A stretch of DNA of 40,585 bases from Synergistaceae bacterium (GCA_031267575.1 JAIRYN010000010.1:1-40585), one strand, 5' to 3'. Shown: positions 24,398 to 33,628, counted from the stretch's first letter. A program made the numbers and translations. The notes: generated by a model not told the origin, from the sequence alone.

Positions 24398-25225
24398 AGG
24401 CTGGCGCGGGGAAACAACGTCATTCCGGGATTTGGGTTGTCGATAGGCATCACCCTCGCCATGCTGAATTTCATCGTGTTGATTCCCCTGCTCTCGATTT
24501 TGCTGAATCTTTCCGGTATGTCGTTGGGCGAATTTTGGAAGACCATTACTGACAGGCAGCTTCTCGCGGCCTACAAGCTCAGTTTTTCCTGCGCTCTAGT
24601 CGCCTCTGTAATCAACGTTTTTTTTGGTATTTTATTGGCGTGGATTCTGACGAGGTATGAATTCACCGGCCGGCGTATTCTGGATGGATTTATCGAACTC
24701 CCTTTCGCGCTCCCCACGGCAGTCGCCGGCGTGTCGCTCACCACGTTGTATTCCGATAAAGGCTGGATCGGAGGGCTGTTCGACAAAATCGGCGTCAAGA
24801 TATCCTACACCGCTACCGGTATCACGATAGCCATGATTTTCATAGGCATACCCTTTGTGGTCCGCTCCATCCAACCGGTCTTGGAGAAATTGGACAGACA
24901 GTACGAAGAGGCTGCTATGATTTTGGGTGCAAGTCGGTCCCGCACGTTTTTCAAGGTGGTTTTCCCGGAGATTTTCCCCGCCGCCCTCACCGGTTTCGGA
25001 CTGGCTTTCGCTAGGGCCGTAGGAGAGTATGGCAGTGTGGTGTTCATTGCCGGGAATATTCCTTACCGGACGCAGATCGTGCCACTTTTGATCGTGAGCA
25101 AGCTGGAACAGTTCAACTACGCCGCCGCCACATCCGTAGCGCTGGTGATGATCGTCTTCGCCTTCGTGGTGTTGTTCTCGATCAACATCATCCAGGCTCG
25201 GGTCAGCAAGCGCGCCGGAGAATAA
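24374..25225 (+). CDS. cysT: Sulfate ABC transporter permease CysT (CysU)
   Basis: About 283 residues with six predicted membrane helices. The EAA loop (EEAAMILGASRSRTFFKVVFPEIFPAALTGFGLAFARAVGEYGSVVFIAGN) is the classical CysT sequence. The start is ambiguous because tandem repeats give ATG at 24374 and 24386 (and TTG at 24371); the extra residues MGKL are of no obvious importance. It lies 48 bp after sbp and 5 bp before cysW. Confidence 0.95.
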   Translation: MGKLMGKLRLARGNNVIPGFGLSIGITLAMLNFIVLIPLLSILLNLSGMSLGEFWKTITDRQLLAAYKLSFSCALVASVINVFFGILLAWILTRYEFTGRRILDGFIELPFALPTAVAGVSLTTLYSDKGWIGGLFDKIGVKISYTATGITIAMIFIGIPFVVRSIQPVLEKLDRQYEEAAMILGASRSRTFFKVVFPEIFPAALTGFGLAFARAVGEYGSVVFIAGNIPYRTQIVPLLIVSKLEQFNYAAATSVALVMIVFAFVVLFSINIIQARVSKRAGE

Positions 25226-25230
25226 CAGAG

Positions 25231-26049
25231 ATGGACGCGGAGCAAAAATTTGTCAAGAAAGCGCTGATTTTCGCGGGAATGGCTTTCATCGTCGTCATGC
25301 TGGTCGTTCCGCTCGTCACGGTGCTGGTGTACTCCCTGCGAGAGGGATATGCCGTTTTTTCCGAGGCAATTACGGACAACTACGCGATCAAAGCCTTAAA
25401 CCTCACTTTATTCGTCACGGTCATTACGGTCGTCGTCAACACGTTTTTCGGAGTGGCCGCTTCTTGGGCGATCACCAAATTCCGGTTCAGAGGCAAACAA
25501 TTTCTGACCACACTCATCGATATCCCCTTTTCCATTTCACCGGTCATCGCGGGCCTGGTGTTCATTCTGGTCTTTGGTCGGATCGGTTGGGCCTATCCTT
25601 TGCTGGAAGCGCACGGCGTCAAAATCGTCTTTGCCGTACCGGGTATCGTACTCGCAACCCTGTTCGTCACATTTCCTTTTGTGTCAAGGGAACTCATTCC
25701 CCTCATGCAGTCCCAGAGCAGCGACGAAGAAGAAGCCGCGGCGCTAATGGGGGCGAAATGGCTCCATATTTTTCGCAAAATCACCTTTCCACACATCAAG
25801 TGGGGATTGCTCTATGGAGTGATTTTATGCACAGCCAGAGCGATGGGGGAATTCGGCGCCGTATCCGTCGTGTCCGGGCATCTGCGCGGAAAGACCAACA
25901 CTCTGCCTTTACACGTGGAAATTCTGTTCAATGAATTCCATTTGACCGCCGCTTTTGCCGTTTCTTCCCTCCTGGTCGTCATAGCCGTGATTATCTTGAT
26001 CCTGCGGAACATCGTCGAATACAAAGTGAAAAAAGGGGACTCGCTTTAA
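25231..26049 (+). CDS. cysW: Sulfate ABC transporter permease CysW
   Basis: 272 residues with six membrane helices and an EAA loop (EEEAAALMGAKWLHIFRKITFPHIKWGLLYGVILCTARAMGEFGAVSVVSGH) that matches CysW. ISPVIAGLVFILVFGRIGW and TLPLHVEILFNEF are also typical. It forms the channel with CysT. The stop at 26049 directly abuts the cysA ATG at 26050, indicating coupled translation. Confidence 0.95.
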   Translation: MDAEQKFVKKALIFAGMAFIVVMLVVPLVTVLVYSLREGYAVFSEAITDNYAIKALNLTLFVTVITVVVNTFFGVAASWAITKFRFRGKQFLTTLIDIPFSISPVIAGLVFILVFGRIGWAYPLLEAHGVKIVFAVPGIVLATLFVTFPFVSRELIPLMQSQSSDEEEAAALMGAKWLHIFRKITFPHIKWGLLYGVILCTARAMGEFGAVSVVSGHLRGKTNTLPLHVEILFNEFHLTAAFAVSSLLVVIAVIILILRNIVEYKVKKGDSL

Positions 26050-27108
26050 ATGTACGTGGAACTGAAAAATATCGACAAAAGTTTCGGCGGTTTCCGCGCC
26101 GCCGCCGGTGTGTCCTTTTCCATCGAAAAAGGGAAGCTGGCAGGTATGTTGGGTCCTTCCGGCAGCGGTAAAACCACGATTCTGCGCATGATAGCCGGAT
26201 TGGAACACCCCGACTCCGGTGACATCTATATCGATGGGGTTCGAGTCAACGACATCGCGGCATCCAGACGAGGGGTCGGGTTTGTTTTCCAGAACTACGC
26301 GCTGTTTCGCTACATGAACGTATTCGACAACATTGCTTTTGGACTGGAAGTCCAAAAAAAGGACAAAAAATTCATCAATGAACGCGTGAGCGGTTTGATT
26401 AAGCTGATCGGCCTGGAAGGAATGGAAAGGCGCCACCCCCATCAGCTCTCCGGCGGGCAAAAACAACGCGTGGCCTTTGCTCGTGCTTTAGCTCCGAATC
26501 CGCATCTGCTCCTCCTGGACGAACCGTTCGGCGCGATAGACGCCAAGGTCCGCAAAGAGCTGCGGATATGGCTGCGGGAAACCATAGTCAAAGTGGGCAT
26601 CACGTCAATTTTCGTCACCCACGATCAGGACGAGGCAATCGAGGTGGCGGACGAGATTATCGTTACGAACAGCGGGCGTATCGAGCAAAAAGGCTCTCCC
26701 TCGGATATTTACAAGCACCCCGCTACGCCTTTTGCCGCGAAATTCATCGGTCAGTCGTCGATCCTGGAAAACTACGCCGTACTGAAGGGGTTCGAGCCCA
26801 CAGAGGGATACGATAGGGCCCTCATACGGCCAGAGTTCATTCATGTCACGAAGTTCGGCAAACAACAGTACGTCAACGCCGCCGAGGAAGGAATCCTTGA
26901 AGGCGTGTTTTTCCGCGGAGGGCTTTTGGAGTTGCGGGTGAAGATCAAAGAAATGCATTTCACCACCTACCGTTCGCCGGAAGAAGAGGAATTATCACCC
27001 GGCGAGCGCGTCAGCGTAGTGATTTACCGGCTCTTTTTGTACGACGACACGCGGGTGCTCTTGGTCAAAAACAGTATGCTGGAAGACACGAACCCGGTCT
27101 TCATCTAA
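26050..27108 (+). CDS. cysA: Sulfate ABC transporter ATPase CysA
   Basis: 352 residues. Walker A is GPSGSGKTT, the Q-loop VFQNYALF, the signature LSGGQKQR, Walker B LLLLDEPFGAID and the switch His in FVTHDQDEA. A C-terminal TOBE-like regulatory domain follows from about residue 245 (RPEFIHVTKFGK). The length and order sbp-cysT-cysW-cysA are standard. It energises sulfate and thiosulfate uptake. Confidence 0.95.
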   Translation: MYVELKNIDKSFGGFRAAAGVSFSIEKGKLAGMLGPSGSGKTTILRMIAGLEHPDSGDIYIDGVRVNDIAASRRGVGFVFQNYALFRYMNVFDNIAFGLEVQKKDKKFINERVSGLIKLIGLEGMERRHPHQLSGGQKQRVAFARALAPNPHLLLLDEPFGAIDAKVRKELRIWLRETIVKVGITSIFVTHDQDEAIEVADEIIVTNSGRIEQKGSPSDIYKHPATPFAAKFIGQSSILENYAVLKGFEPTEGYDRALIRPEFIHVTKFGKQQYVNAAEEGILEGVFFRGGLLELRVKIKEMHFTTYRSPEEEELSPGERVSVVIYRLFLYDDTRVLLVKNSMLEDTNPVFI

Positions 27109-27141
27109 TCGGGTCATGGTTCAGGTCATAAGGTTCAGGTT

Positions 27142-28887
27142 ATGAGGAAGAAATTATCTTTGAAAATATTGTCCACCGACTTTCTCTGTATCGGCGGTGG
27201 CGCGGCAGGGTGTTACGCCGCGCTGACTTTCTGTGGGCAGTCCGATGGTTCGGTGATCGTTGTCGAAAAAGCGAACATTCGGCGCAGCGGATGTCTGGCT
27301 GCTGGGGTCAACGCCCTCAACGCCTACATCGTTCCCGGTAAAACGCCGGAGGATTACGTCGCTTACGCCCGCGCTGACGCGGAAGGCATCGCGCGGGAAG
27401 ACCTGCTTCTGACGATGGCGGAGAGGCTGAACAAAACCGTGGCCCGCGTGGAAAAGCTGGGATTGACCATCCTGAAGGACGAACACGGCGCCTACGCCAC
27501 ACGCGGCAATCGAAACATCAAAATCAACGGAGAGAATATCAAACTGCTTCTGGCTGCTGCTGTGGAGCGCGAACCCCGGATCACCGTTCTAAACCGTGTA
27601 AACGCCATCGACTACATCATTCAAAATGGGCGCGCTGTGGGGGTTTTCGCGGCGTCCGCGGAAAAAGAAGTTTTGTACGCGATCTACGCCCGCGCCGTGC
27701 TCTGCGCCACCGGGGGCGCGGCTGGGCTGTACAAGCCCAACAACCCTGGCTTTTCCCGGCACAAGATGTGGTACCCGCCTTTCAACACTGGCGCTGGGTA
27801 CGCGATGGGTATTCGCGCTGGGGCGGAGATGACCACCTTCGAGATGCGCTTTGTCGCTCTGCGATGCAAGGATACGCTGGCCCCGACCGGCACGCTGGCG
27901 CAAGGAGTGGGCGCAAAGCAAGTCAACGCCTTAGGCGAGGAGTACGAGCGAAGATATGGTTTCACGACCGCGTTACGAGTATACGGCGCGACGCGCGAAA
28001 ACTTGGAAGGACGCGGGCCTTGTTGTTTGCGCACCGCGGGAATCACCCCGGAACAAGACGAAGATTTGTGGCGTGCCTACCTCAACATGGCGCCGATCCA
28101 AACGCTGAAATGGATCGAGAGCGATATGCCGCCGAGCGCGCGCAATGTGGAAGTCGTCGGCAGTGAACCCTACATCGTCGGCGGGCACACCGCCAGTGGA
28201 TATTGGGTGGATGCCAGCCGCGAAACCATGATTCAAGGGCTTTTCGCGGCCGGTGACGTGGCTGGCGGCTGTCCGCAAAAGTATGTTACGGGCGCGTTCG
28301 CCGAGGGGGAAATCGCCGCGGAGTCCGCGCTGAAATACATGGCGGATGAAGCGCCGCAACCCGATCTTGTGAAAATCGAGGATTTTCAGTCTCGTTTGGA
28401 AAAAATCCTGAACAGACCGAGCGCCGATAGAGCCGATAGAGCCTATAAAATCGATAAAGCCGATAAAATCAATGGCTCGGAAAGTTTTTCGCCGTCCGCG
28501 GACGACCTGGAGGCGGAAATGCAGGACGCCATGGATCGATACGCCGGAGGAATCGGATCGGGTTATGCCTTTTCGGAGGCGAGTCTTCGGGTTGCGGCGC
28601 AAAAAATCAACGAGATCGAGGCGCAGACTCAATCGCTTCTCGTTCCCGATATGCGGTCGCTGTTAGAAAGGTTCGAGCTGACGGATCGGCTGACGGTGTG
28701 CCGATCGGTTCTCGCTCATTTGGCCGCGAGGAAGGAAACCCGCTGGCGCGGCTTCGCGGAGAACCTGGACTACCCCGATAAAAGCGATGAAGGGTTGAAA
28801 TTCGTCAACTCCAGATTAGAAAACGGCGAGCTGAAAGTCTTCACCCGCGAAATCGGTCGCGGAGAAAAGGCGGGAGGTGTCGCGTGA
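27142..28887 (+). CDS. aprA: Adenylylsulfate reductase alpha subunit-like flavoprotein (AprA-like)
   Basis: 581 residues. The FAD-binding Rossmann motif is CIGGGAAGCYAA (17-27). The fumarate-reductase/AprA-type core includes MRFVALRCKDTLAPTG, aligned with the AprA segment holding the substrate-binding Arg, and GGHTASGYWVDASRETMIQGLFAAGDVAGG with a conserved His. AprA reduces APS to sulfite and AMP with FAD. Here the gene stands between sulfate uptake and cysD, with a small ferredoxin partner, so it probably serves assimilation rather than respiration. It is shorter than dissimilatory AprA. Residues about 425-445 are a low-complexity insert (ADRADRAYKIDKADKI) from tandem repeats. A fumarate-reductase-like function is the alternative, but context favours APS. 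Confidence 0.82.
   Translation: MRKKLSLKILSTDFLCIGGGAAGCYAALTFCGQSDGSVIVVEKANIRRSGCLAAGVNALNAYIVPGKTPEDYVAYARADAEGIAREDLLLTMAERLNKTVARVEKLGLTILKDEHGAYATRGNRNIKINGENIKLLLAAAVEREPRITVLNRVNAIDYIIQNGRAVGVFAASAEKEVLYAIYARAVLCATGGAAGLYKPNNPGFSRHKMWYPPFNTGAGYAMGIRAGAEMTTFEMRFVALRCKDTLAPTGTLAQGVGAKQVNALGEEYERRYGFTTALRVYGATRENLEGRGPCCLRTAGITPEQDEDLWRAYLNMAPIQTLKWIESDMPPSARNVEVVGSEPYIVGGHTASGYWVDASRETMIQGLFAAGDVAGGCPQKYVTGAFAEGEIAAESALKYMADEAPQPDLVKIEDFQSRLEKILNRPSADRADRAYKIDKADKINGSESFSPSADDLEAEMQDAMDRYAGGIGSGYAFSEASLRVAAQKINEIEAQTQSLLVPDMRSLLERFELTDRLTVCRSVLAHLAARKETRWRGFAENLDYPDKSDEGLKFVNSRLENGELKVFTREIGRGEKAGGVA
28423..28470. repeat. In-frame short tandem repeats inside the AprA-like gene
   Basis: gccgataga is repeated exactly (28423-28440), followed by further imperfect copies (tataaaatc, gataaagcc, gataaaatc). 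It encodes alternating ADR/YKID/KADKI residues in what is probably a surface loop. Confidence 0.8.
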
Positions 28888-29195
28888 GTGTCGAGATTTT
28901 GCGGGACCGATGCAGGGGCTGCGGGCTTTGTTCTCAGGTTTGCCCCGGCGGTCTGATCGAAGTATGCGACGGCCGGGCGTATATCGCCAAACCCCAGAAC
29001 TGCTGGGGCTGCGCTTCATGCCTGAAAGAATGCCCAGAGGGCGCGCTGCGGCTCTACCTGGGCGAGGACATTGGAGGGTTGGGCGGTCGCCTGTGGGTTC
29101 GGCGCGACGGCGTACTGCTGCGCTGGCATATCGCAATGCCGGATGGTTCCGTGAAGGTCCTCACTGTGGACAGTCGGGACGGAAATAAATATTGA
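28884..29195 (+). CDS. aprB: AprB-like 4Fe-4S ferredoxin subunit
   Basis: 103 residues with two [4Fe-4S] motifs: CRGCGLCSQVCP and CWGCASCLKECP, each with the C-x2-C-x2-C-x3-CP pattern. The start is GTG at 28884, overlapping the TGA of the upstream flavoprotein gene by 4 bp, so the two are translationally coupled and should form an Apr-like heterodimer in which this subunit delivers electrons to the flavin. The C-terminal 50 residues resemble the short beta tail of AprB. Confidence 0.88.
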   Translation: MSVEILRDRCRGCGLCSQVCPGGLIEVCDGRAYIAKPQNCWGCASCLKECPEGALRLYLGEDIGGLGGRLWVRRDGVLLRWHIAMPDGSVKVLTVDSRDGNKY

Positions 29196-29213
29196 GCTGA
29201 CGAAGGTGTTGTC

Positions 29214-30104
29214 ATGACGCATTTGAACGAATTGGAAGCCGAAGCGATCTATATCATTCGGGAGGTGGCGGCGGAGTGTGAACGCCCTGTCATGCTTTAT
29301 TCCATCGGAAAAGACAGCTCCGTGATGCTGCACTTGGCTTTGAAGGCGTTTTACCCCGAAAAACCTCCTTTTCCATTTCTGCACATCGATACGGGTTGGA
29401 AATTTCGTGAAATGATCGAATTTCGCGACCGCCGGGCGAAAGAACTGGGCATTACTCTGTTGGTCTACCGCAACGAGGAGGCCATCGCTCAGGGCATCAA
29501 CCCCTTCGATCACGGTGCGGCTTATACGGATATTATGAAGACGCAGGCTCTCAAACAGGCACTGACACAGTACAAATTCACAGCGGCCTTCGGAGGTGCC
29601 AGGCGGGATGAGGAAATGTCCCGCGCGAAAGAGAGGGTTTTCTCTTTCCGCAACGAACAACATGCCTGGGACCCGAAAAAACAGCGCCCGGAGGTTTGGA
29701 AACTGTACAATACGCAAATCGGCAAGGGCGAAAGCATTCGCGTCTTCCCGCTCTCCAACTGGACAGAAAAAGACGTCTGGCAGTACATTAGGCGCGAGCA
29801 TATCGAAATCGTTCCGCTGTACTTCGCGGCGAACCGCCCGATTGTCGAGCGGGAGGGCAATTTGATCATGGTGAACGATGAACGCATGACGCTTTTGCCT
29901 GGCGAAACGGCGCAAATCAAGAAGGTGCGTTTCCGTACTTTGGGTTGTTACCCGCTGACCGGAGGCTACGAATCCGACGCGGACTCGCTGGACGCCGTCA
30001 TAGAGGAAACGCTGTCCGCGATCACATCTGAGCGCGCCAGCCGGGTTATCGACAAAGAAAGCAAGGGTAGCATGGAACGGCGCAAACGAGAAGGATATTT
30101 TTAA
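29214..30104 (+). CDS. cysD: Sulfate adenylyltransferase subunit 2 (CysD)
   Basis: 296 residues, normal length. The PP-loop SIGKDSS (30-36) and [18 protein letters not shown] are signature elements, and the C-terminal ends with the ERRKREGYF motif of CysD. It forms APS from ATP and sulfate, with the GTPase CysN encoded 23 bp downstream. It lies 18 bp after the AprB-like gene. Confidence 0.97.
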   Translation: MTHLNELEAEAIYIIREVAAECERPVMLYSIGKDSSVMLHLALKAFYPEKPPFPFLHIDTGWKFREMIEFRDRRAKELGITLLVYRNEEAIAQGINPFDHGAAYTDIMKTQALKQALTQYKFTAAFGGARRDEEMSRAKERVFSFRNEQHAWDPKKQRPEVWKLYNTQIGKGESIRVFPLSNWTEKDVWQYIRREHIEIVPLYFAANRPIVEREGNLIMVNDERMTLLPGETAQIKKVRFRTLGCYPLTGGYESDADSLDAVIEETLSAITSERASRVIDKESKGSMERRKREGYF

Positions 30105-30127
30105 GAGAAGATCGAGGGGCTTGATAC

Positions 30128-30157
30128 ATGAACGGTTTATTTATGAACGGTTTATTG
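30128..30157. repeat. 15-bp tandem duplication of the cysN start
   Basis: atgaacggtttattt and atgaacggtttattg lie in tandem, so the protein begins MNGLFMNGLLKF and has two candidate ATG starts (30128 and 30143). Confidence 0.95.
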
Positions 30158-32743
30158 AAGTTCATCGCGTGCGGGAGCGTAGACGACGGAAAATCCACTT
30201 TGATTGGACGTATTTTATACGACGCCAAGCTGCTGTATGCCGATCAGGAACAGGCGCTGCTTCTGGACAGCCAACTGGGCAGCCGCGGCGGGAAAATAGA
30301 CTATTCTCTGCTGCTGGATGGCCTGATGGCCGAACGGGAACAGGGCATTACCATCGACGTGGCGTACCGCTATTTCACCACCGACGCCCGAAGTTTCATC
30401 GTGGCCGACACGCCGGGGCATGAGGAATATACTCGCAATATGGCGGTTGGCGCCGCTTTTGCCGACTTGGCGGTTATTTTGGTGGACGCCGTCAAAGGCG
30501 TGTTGAGACAAACACGTCGTCACGCGCGGATTTGTGCGTTGATGGGAATTAAATTCTTTGTTTTCGCGGTCAACAAGATGGATCTGACGGAGTACGACAA
30601 ATCCCTTTTCGAGGGTATTCAAGCCGATATTTTCGCGTTGCGCGATGAACTTTCCTTAAAAAACGCCGCCGTCATACCCCTTTCCGCCACCGAAGGCGAC
30701 AACGTTACGCAGCGCTCGGAACGCGTTGCGTGGTACGATGGGCCGACGCTGCTGTCCTATCTCGAAAACGTGGACGTTTCGGATGACGTCTTCGAGACGG
30801 GTTTTTACCTTCCGGTACAGCGGGTTTGTCGTCCCGACCAAAGTTTTCGCGGTTTTCAGGGGCAGGTAGAATCCGGAGCGGTGCAGGTAGGAGACGTGGT
30901 CACGATTTTACCTGGCGGAGAAAACGCGGTGGTCAAAAGTATTTACGTTGTCGATCAAGTGAATCGAAACATTTCCGAGGCCGCCACCGGTCAGCCGGTC
31001 ACCCTTCAACTGGACCGGGAGGTGGACGTGTCCCGCGGGTGGGTGCTGGAGCGGGGTGCGAAACTCTCCGTGGGAAGAAATTTTGTCGCCTCTCTGCTGT
31101 GGATGGACGACAACGAGCTGACGCCGGGCAAGGAAGGAATCTATTGGGCCAAAATCGGCACGCGGCTGCTGCCCTGTGCCGTAGAGAAAATTCTCCACAA
31201 AACCGATGTGAACAGCGGAGAGAGCCTTCCCGCCTCGTCGCTTTATAAAAACGAAATCGGTCTTTGCGACGTCGCCCTCTCGCATCCGGCGGTTTTCGAC
31301 GTGTTCAAGGCGCACAAAACACTCGGAGAGCTGATTTTAATCGACCGAGTGACCCACTCCACAGCCGCTTGCGGCGTCATCGAGGCAATAGGAGAGAGTC
31401 ACGAACTTAAAAAGTGTGAACTTAAAAAGCGCGAACTTGAAAAGTGCGAACTTGAAAAGAAGAGTGACGGCCCTATGAAATTCAATACTCTGTTGCTGCA
31501 CGGCTTCCAAAAATCCTTCGCCGGAGGTCCTTCCGTTACCGATGGAGACGCTGGCGCGACCCTGCCGCCCATTTATCAGAACTCGGCTTTTGCCTACGAA
31601 TCCGCGGAAATATTGGGGCGGGTGTTCGACAACAAGGCTCCAGGTTTTGTGTATACCCAGATCAACAATCCGACGATTAGCGCTTTTGAGCAACGCATGG
31701 CCTTCATCGAGGGCGGGGCGAGCGCGGTGGCCTGCGCTTCTGGTATGGCGGCGATCTCCATGACGCTTCTCAACATTCTGCAAAGCGGAGACGAAATTAT
31801 CAGCAGCAACGCGCTCTTCGGCGGTACGTTGGATTTATTCGGCGATCTGGAACACTTCGGAATACACACCCGTTTCGTCGAGGACATGACCGGACAGGGA
31901 GTCGAATCCAACATCACCGAGAAAACGAAGGTGGTGTTAACGGAACTGATCAGTAATCCCAAACTCAACGTCGTCAACGTGAGGGAGCTGGCGAGTGTGA
32001 CCAACCGACGGGGCATCCCATTGATCATCGACAGCACTACCGCCACCCCGGCGCTCATTCGTCCGCTGGAAGAGGGCGCGGACATCGTGGTCCATTCCTC
32101 GTCGAAATACATCAACGGCAACGGAAGCGCCATAGGCGGAGTCATTATCGATGGAGGAAAGTTCGAGTGGGATTTCGCGAAATTTCCTGTTCTGCAGAAA
32201 TACGGCAAAATGGGAAAGTTGGTTTTTACCGCTCGACTGCAACAGGATATCTGGCGTAATTTCGGGTCTTGCATGTCCCCACAGCACGCTTACCTTAATT
32301 GTCTAGGGCTCGAAACTCTGGGCCTGCGAATGGAGCGCCTCTGCGCCAACGCTCTGGCTCTGGCGAAATCCCTCGAACGGAACCCGGATATCGCGAACGT
32401 AAACTATCCAGGACTCGATGGAAGTCCCGACAAAATCAACGTTGATCGTCAAATGAAAGAGGGGCGCGGCGGCGCACTTCTGACGTTGCGGGCAGGGTCG
32501 AGAAAACGAGCTTTTAGGCTGCTTGACAACCTACAATACGCGCGTATCGCGACAAACATTGGGGACGTGCGTACCCTGGTGATCCACCCGGCCTCCACAA
32601 TCTACGCCCATTTCACAGAGGAACAAAAGCGCGCGGCTTCTGTATACGATGATTTGATTCGCGTGAGCGTCGGTTTGGAAAACGCCGAGGATCTGATCGA
32701 CGACTTTGCACAGGCGGCGGCCCAAGCAAACCGCGACGAATGA
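30128..32743 (+). CDS. cysN: Fused sulfate adenylyltransferase GTPase subunit (CysN) and O-acetylhomoserine sulfhydrylase-like enzyme
   Basis: 871 residues in one frame. Residues 1 to about 425 are CysN: P-loop GSVDDGKST (about 16-24), DTPGHEEYTRNMA, NKMD and the translation-factor-like beta domains, ending at AACGVIEAIGESH. Residues 426-449 are a charged linker of four 5-residue repeats (ELKKC, ELKKR, ELEKC, ELEKK), encoded by four tandem 15-bp units at 31403-31462. Residues 450-871 (from MKFNTLLLHGF) are a complete PLP-dependent Cys/Met-metabolism enzyme of the O-acetylhomoserine sulfhydrylase type, with PLP lysine K660 in HSSSKYINGNG. The two activities are the first and last steps of sulfate assimilation. 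I know of no standard fusion like this; a separate sulfhydrylase gene is usual. No strong ribosome-binding site precedes the internal ATG at 31475. Confidence 0.9.
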   Translation: MNGLFMNGLLKFIACGSVDDGKSTLIGRILYDAKLLYADQEQALLLDSQLGSRGGKIDYSLLLDGLMAEREQGITIDVAYRYFTTDARSFIVADTPGHEEYTRNMAVGAAFADLAVILVDAVKGVLRQTRRHARICALMGIKFFVFAVNKMDLTEYDKSLFEGIQADIFALRDELSLKNAAVIPLSATEGDNVTQRSERVAWYDGPTLLSYLENVDVSDDVFETGFYLPVQRVCRPDQSFRGFQGQVESGAVQVGDVVTILPGGENAVVKSIYVVDQVNRNISEAATGQPVTLQLDREVDVSRGWVLERGAKLSVGRNFVASLLWMDDNELTPGKEGIYWAKIGTRLLPCAVEKILHKTDVNSGESLPASSLYKNEIGLCDVALSHPAVFDVFKAHKTLGELILIDRVTHSTAACGVIEAIGESHELKKCELKKRELEKCELEKKSDGPMKFNTLLLHGFQKSFAGGPSVTDGDAGATLPPIYQNSAFAYESAEILGRVFDNKAPGFVYTQINNPTISAFEQRMAFIEGGASAVACASGMAAISMTLLNILQSGDEIISSNALFGGTLDLFGDLEHFGIHTRFVEDMTGQGVESNITEKTKVVLTELISNPKLNVVNVRELASVTNRRGIPLIIDSTTATPALIRPLEEGADIVVHSSSKYINGNGSAIGGVIIDGGKFEWDFAKFPVLQKYGKMGKLVFTARLQQDIWRNFGSCMSPQHAYLNCLGLETLGLRMERLCANALALAKSLERNPDIANVNYPGLDGSPDKINVDRQMKEGRGGALLTLRAGSRKRAFRLLDNLQYARIATNIGDVRTLVIHPASTIYAHFTEEQKRAASVYDDLIRVSVGLENAEDLIDDFAQAAAQANRDE
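31403..31462. repeat. Four tandem 15-bp units at the CysN-sulfhydrylase junction
   Basis: gaacttaaaaagtgt and three near copies fill the linker in frame. Differences are single bases (Lys/Glu, Cys/Arg changes). Confidence 0.95.
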
Positions 32744-33291
32744 GCTGTCGTGAGAGTGGACCTCCGCGCGATGTCTATCCCTGTATTTTTCCCCTTTTTC
32801 CGTTTTTCATGAATATCGCGGGACGCAAGGCACTCGTCATCGGTGGGGGCTCCGTGGCTCTGCGGCGTACCCGCGCTCTCCTGACTTGTGGCGCGACCGT
32901 GACGGTTATCAGCCCAGAGTTTCACGAAGATTTTTCTGTTCTTTCCCAGATCTACGGGGAAAATTTACGGTTGGTCAAAAAACGTATTGAAAAAGTTAAA
33001 GATCTCGATTTTGCCGGTGTTTTTATAGCGGTTCTGGCGACAAACAACAGAGAACTCAACCGCGACCTGGGGGAGCAAGCGCGAAAGGCGGGTATACTCG
33101 TTTCCGTATCCGACGCGCCGGAAGAATGCTCTTTTTTCTTTCCCGCCCTGGTGACCGAGGGGGAGGTGGCCGTGGCGGTCTCGGCGGGGGGTTGCCCGTC
33201 GCTGACCCGGCGCCTGAGTGATCGCCTGCGCGCAGTGTGGAGCGGTTGGGTTCAGGAAGCGAAACGGGGCGAGGTTATTTTTCTAGATTAG
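32740..33291 (+). CDS. Precorrin-2 dehydrogenase / siroheme synthase N-terminal-like protein
   Basis: 183 residues, the Met8/CysG-N family: NAD-binding GRKALVIGGGSVALRR (about 27-42), VFIAVLATNNRELN, and the later FFFPALVTEGEVAVAVSAGGCPSLTRRLSDRLR that is strongly conserved. It oxidises precorrin-2 to sirohydrochlorin and may also insert iron. It completes the siroheme pathway together with cobA-hemD at 15095-16624. Its ATG overlaps the TGA of the cysN fusion by 4 bp. The first 12 residues before the YPCIFPLF strand look dispensable. It is the last gene of the sulfate operon; siroheme would serve a sulfite reductase encoded elsewhere. Confidence 0.88.
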   Translation: MSCRESGPPRDVYPCIFPLFPFFMNIAGRKALVIGGGSVALRRTRALLTCGATVTVISPEFHEDFSVLSQIYGENLRLVKKRIEKVKDLDFAGVFIAVLATNNRELNRDLGEQARKAGILVSVSDAPEECSFFFPALVTEGEVAVAVSAGGCPSLTRRLSDRLRAVWSGWVQEAKRGEVIFLD

Positions 33292-33393
33292 GACTTAGGG
33301 TTTCAATTTACTTTACTACCCGTTTTGTTTTTATGACCCGTATCGTTTTCAATACTTATGTTGTTTTCAGGTCCCATTGGAAAAGAGATCAGA

Positions 33394-33588
33394 CACTCTG
33401 AGAATATTTACAGCCGCATTAATATCCCGGTCGTGTTCCGCCCCGCATCTCGCGTTGATAAGCCATAAAAGGAGTTTAACATGAAAGTAGACATATGGTA
33501 AGAAACCAAATACAAAACAAACGCTGCTGTTGGCGGCGTTGCGATTCTTATCCAACGGCTGAAGCCGTTGGATAAGAATCGCTTTATC
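33394..33588 (-). mobile_element. IS200/IS605 mini-element, copy C (right end lost)
   Basis: On the minus strand it begins after TTAC (33589-33592 reversed) with GATAAAGCGATTCTTATCC. It has a perfect 19-bp left-end hairpin (33541-33559 and 33564-33582, TGAA loop), the shared internal sequence, and codons for CGAEHDRDINAAVNILRV. It stops at about 33394, before the right-end hairpin. The 79-codon ORF running through it is a relic, not a working TnpB. Confidence 0.8.
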
Positions 33589-33628
33589 GTAATTGATATT
33601 ATGCAAAGAAAGGGAGTCTGCTACGTTT

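Noticed and set aside
29016-29915. 299-codon minus-strand frame over aprB and cysD
   Set aside because: Antisense to two clearly coding genes in an operon, with no motif.
31594-32274. 226-codon minus-strand frame over the sulfhydrylase domain
   Set aside because: Ser/Pro-rich shadow of the PLP enzyme domain on the other strand.
33367-33606. 79-codon minus-strand ORF with a TnpB-like C-terminus as a working gene
   Set aside because: Only the last zinc-finger Cys and the DINAAVNIL segment remain; the nuclease core is absent, so it is part of mini-element copy C.
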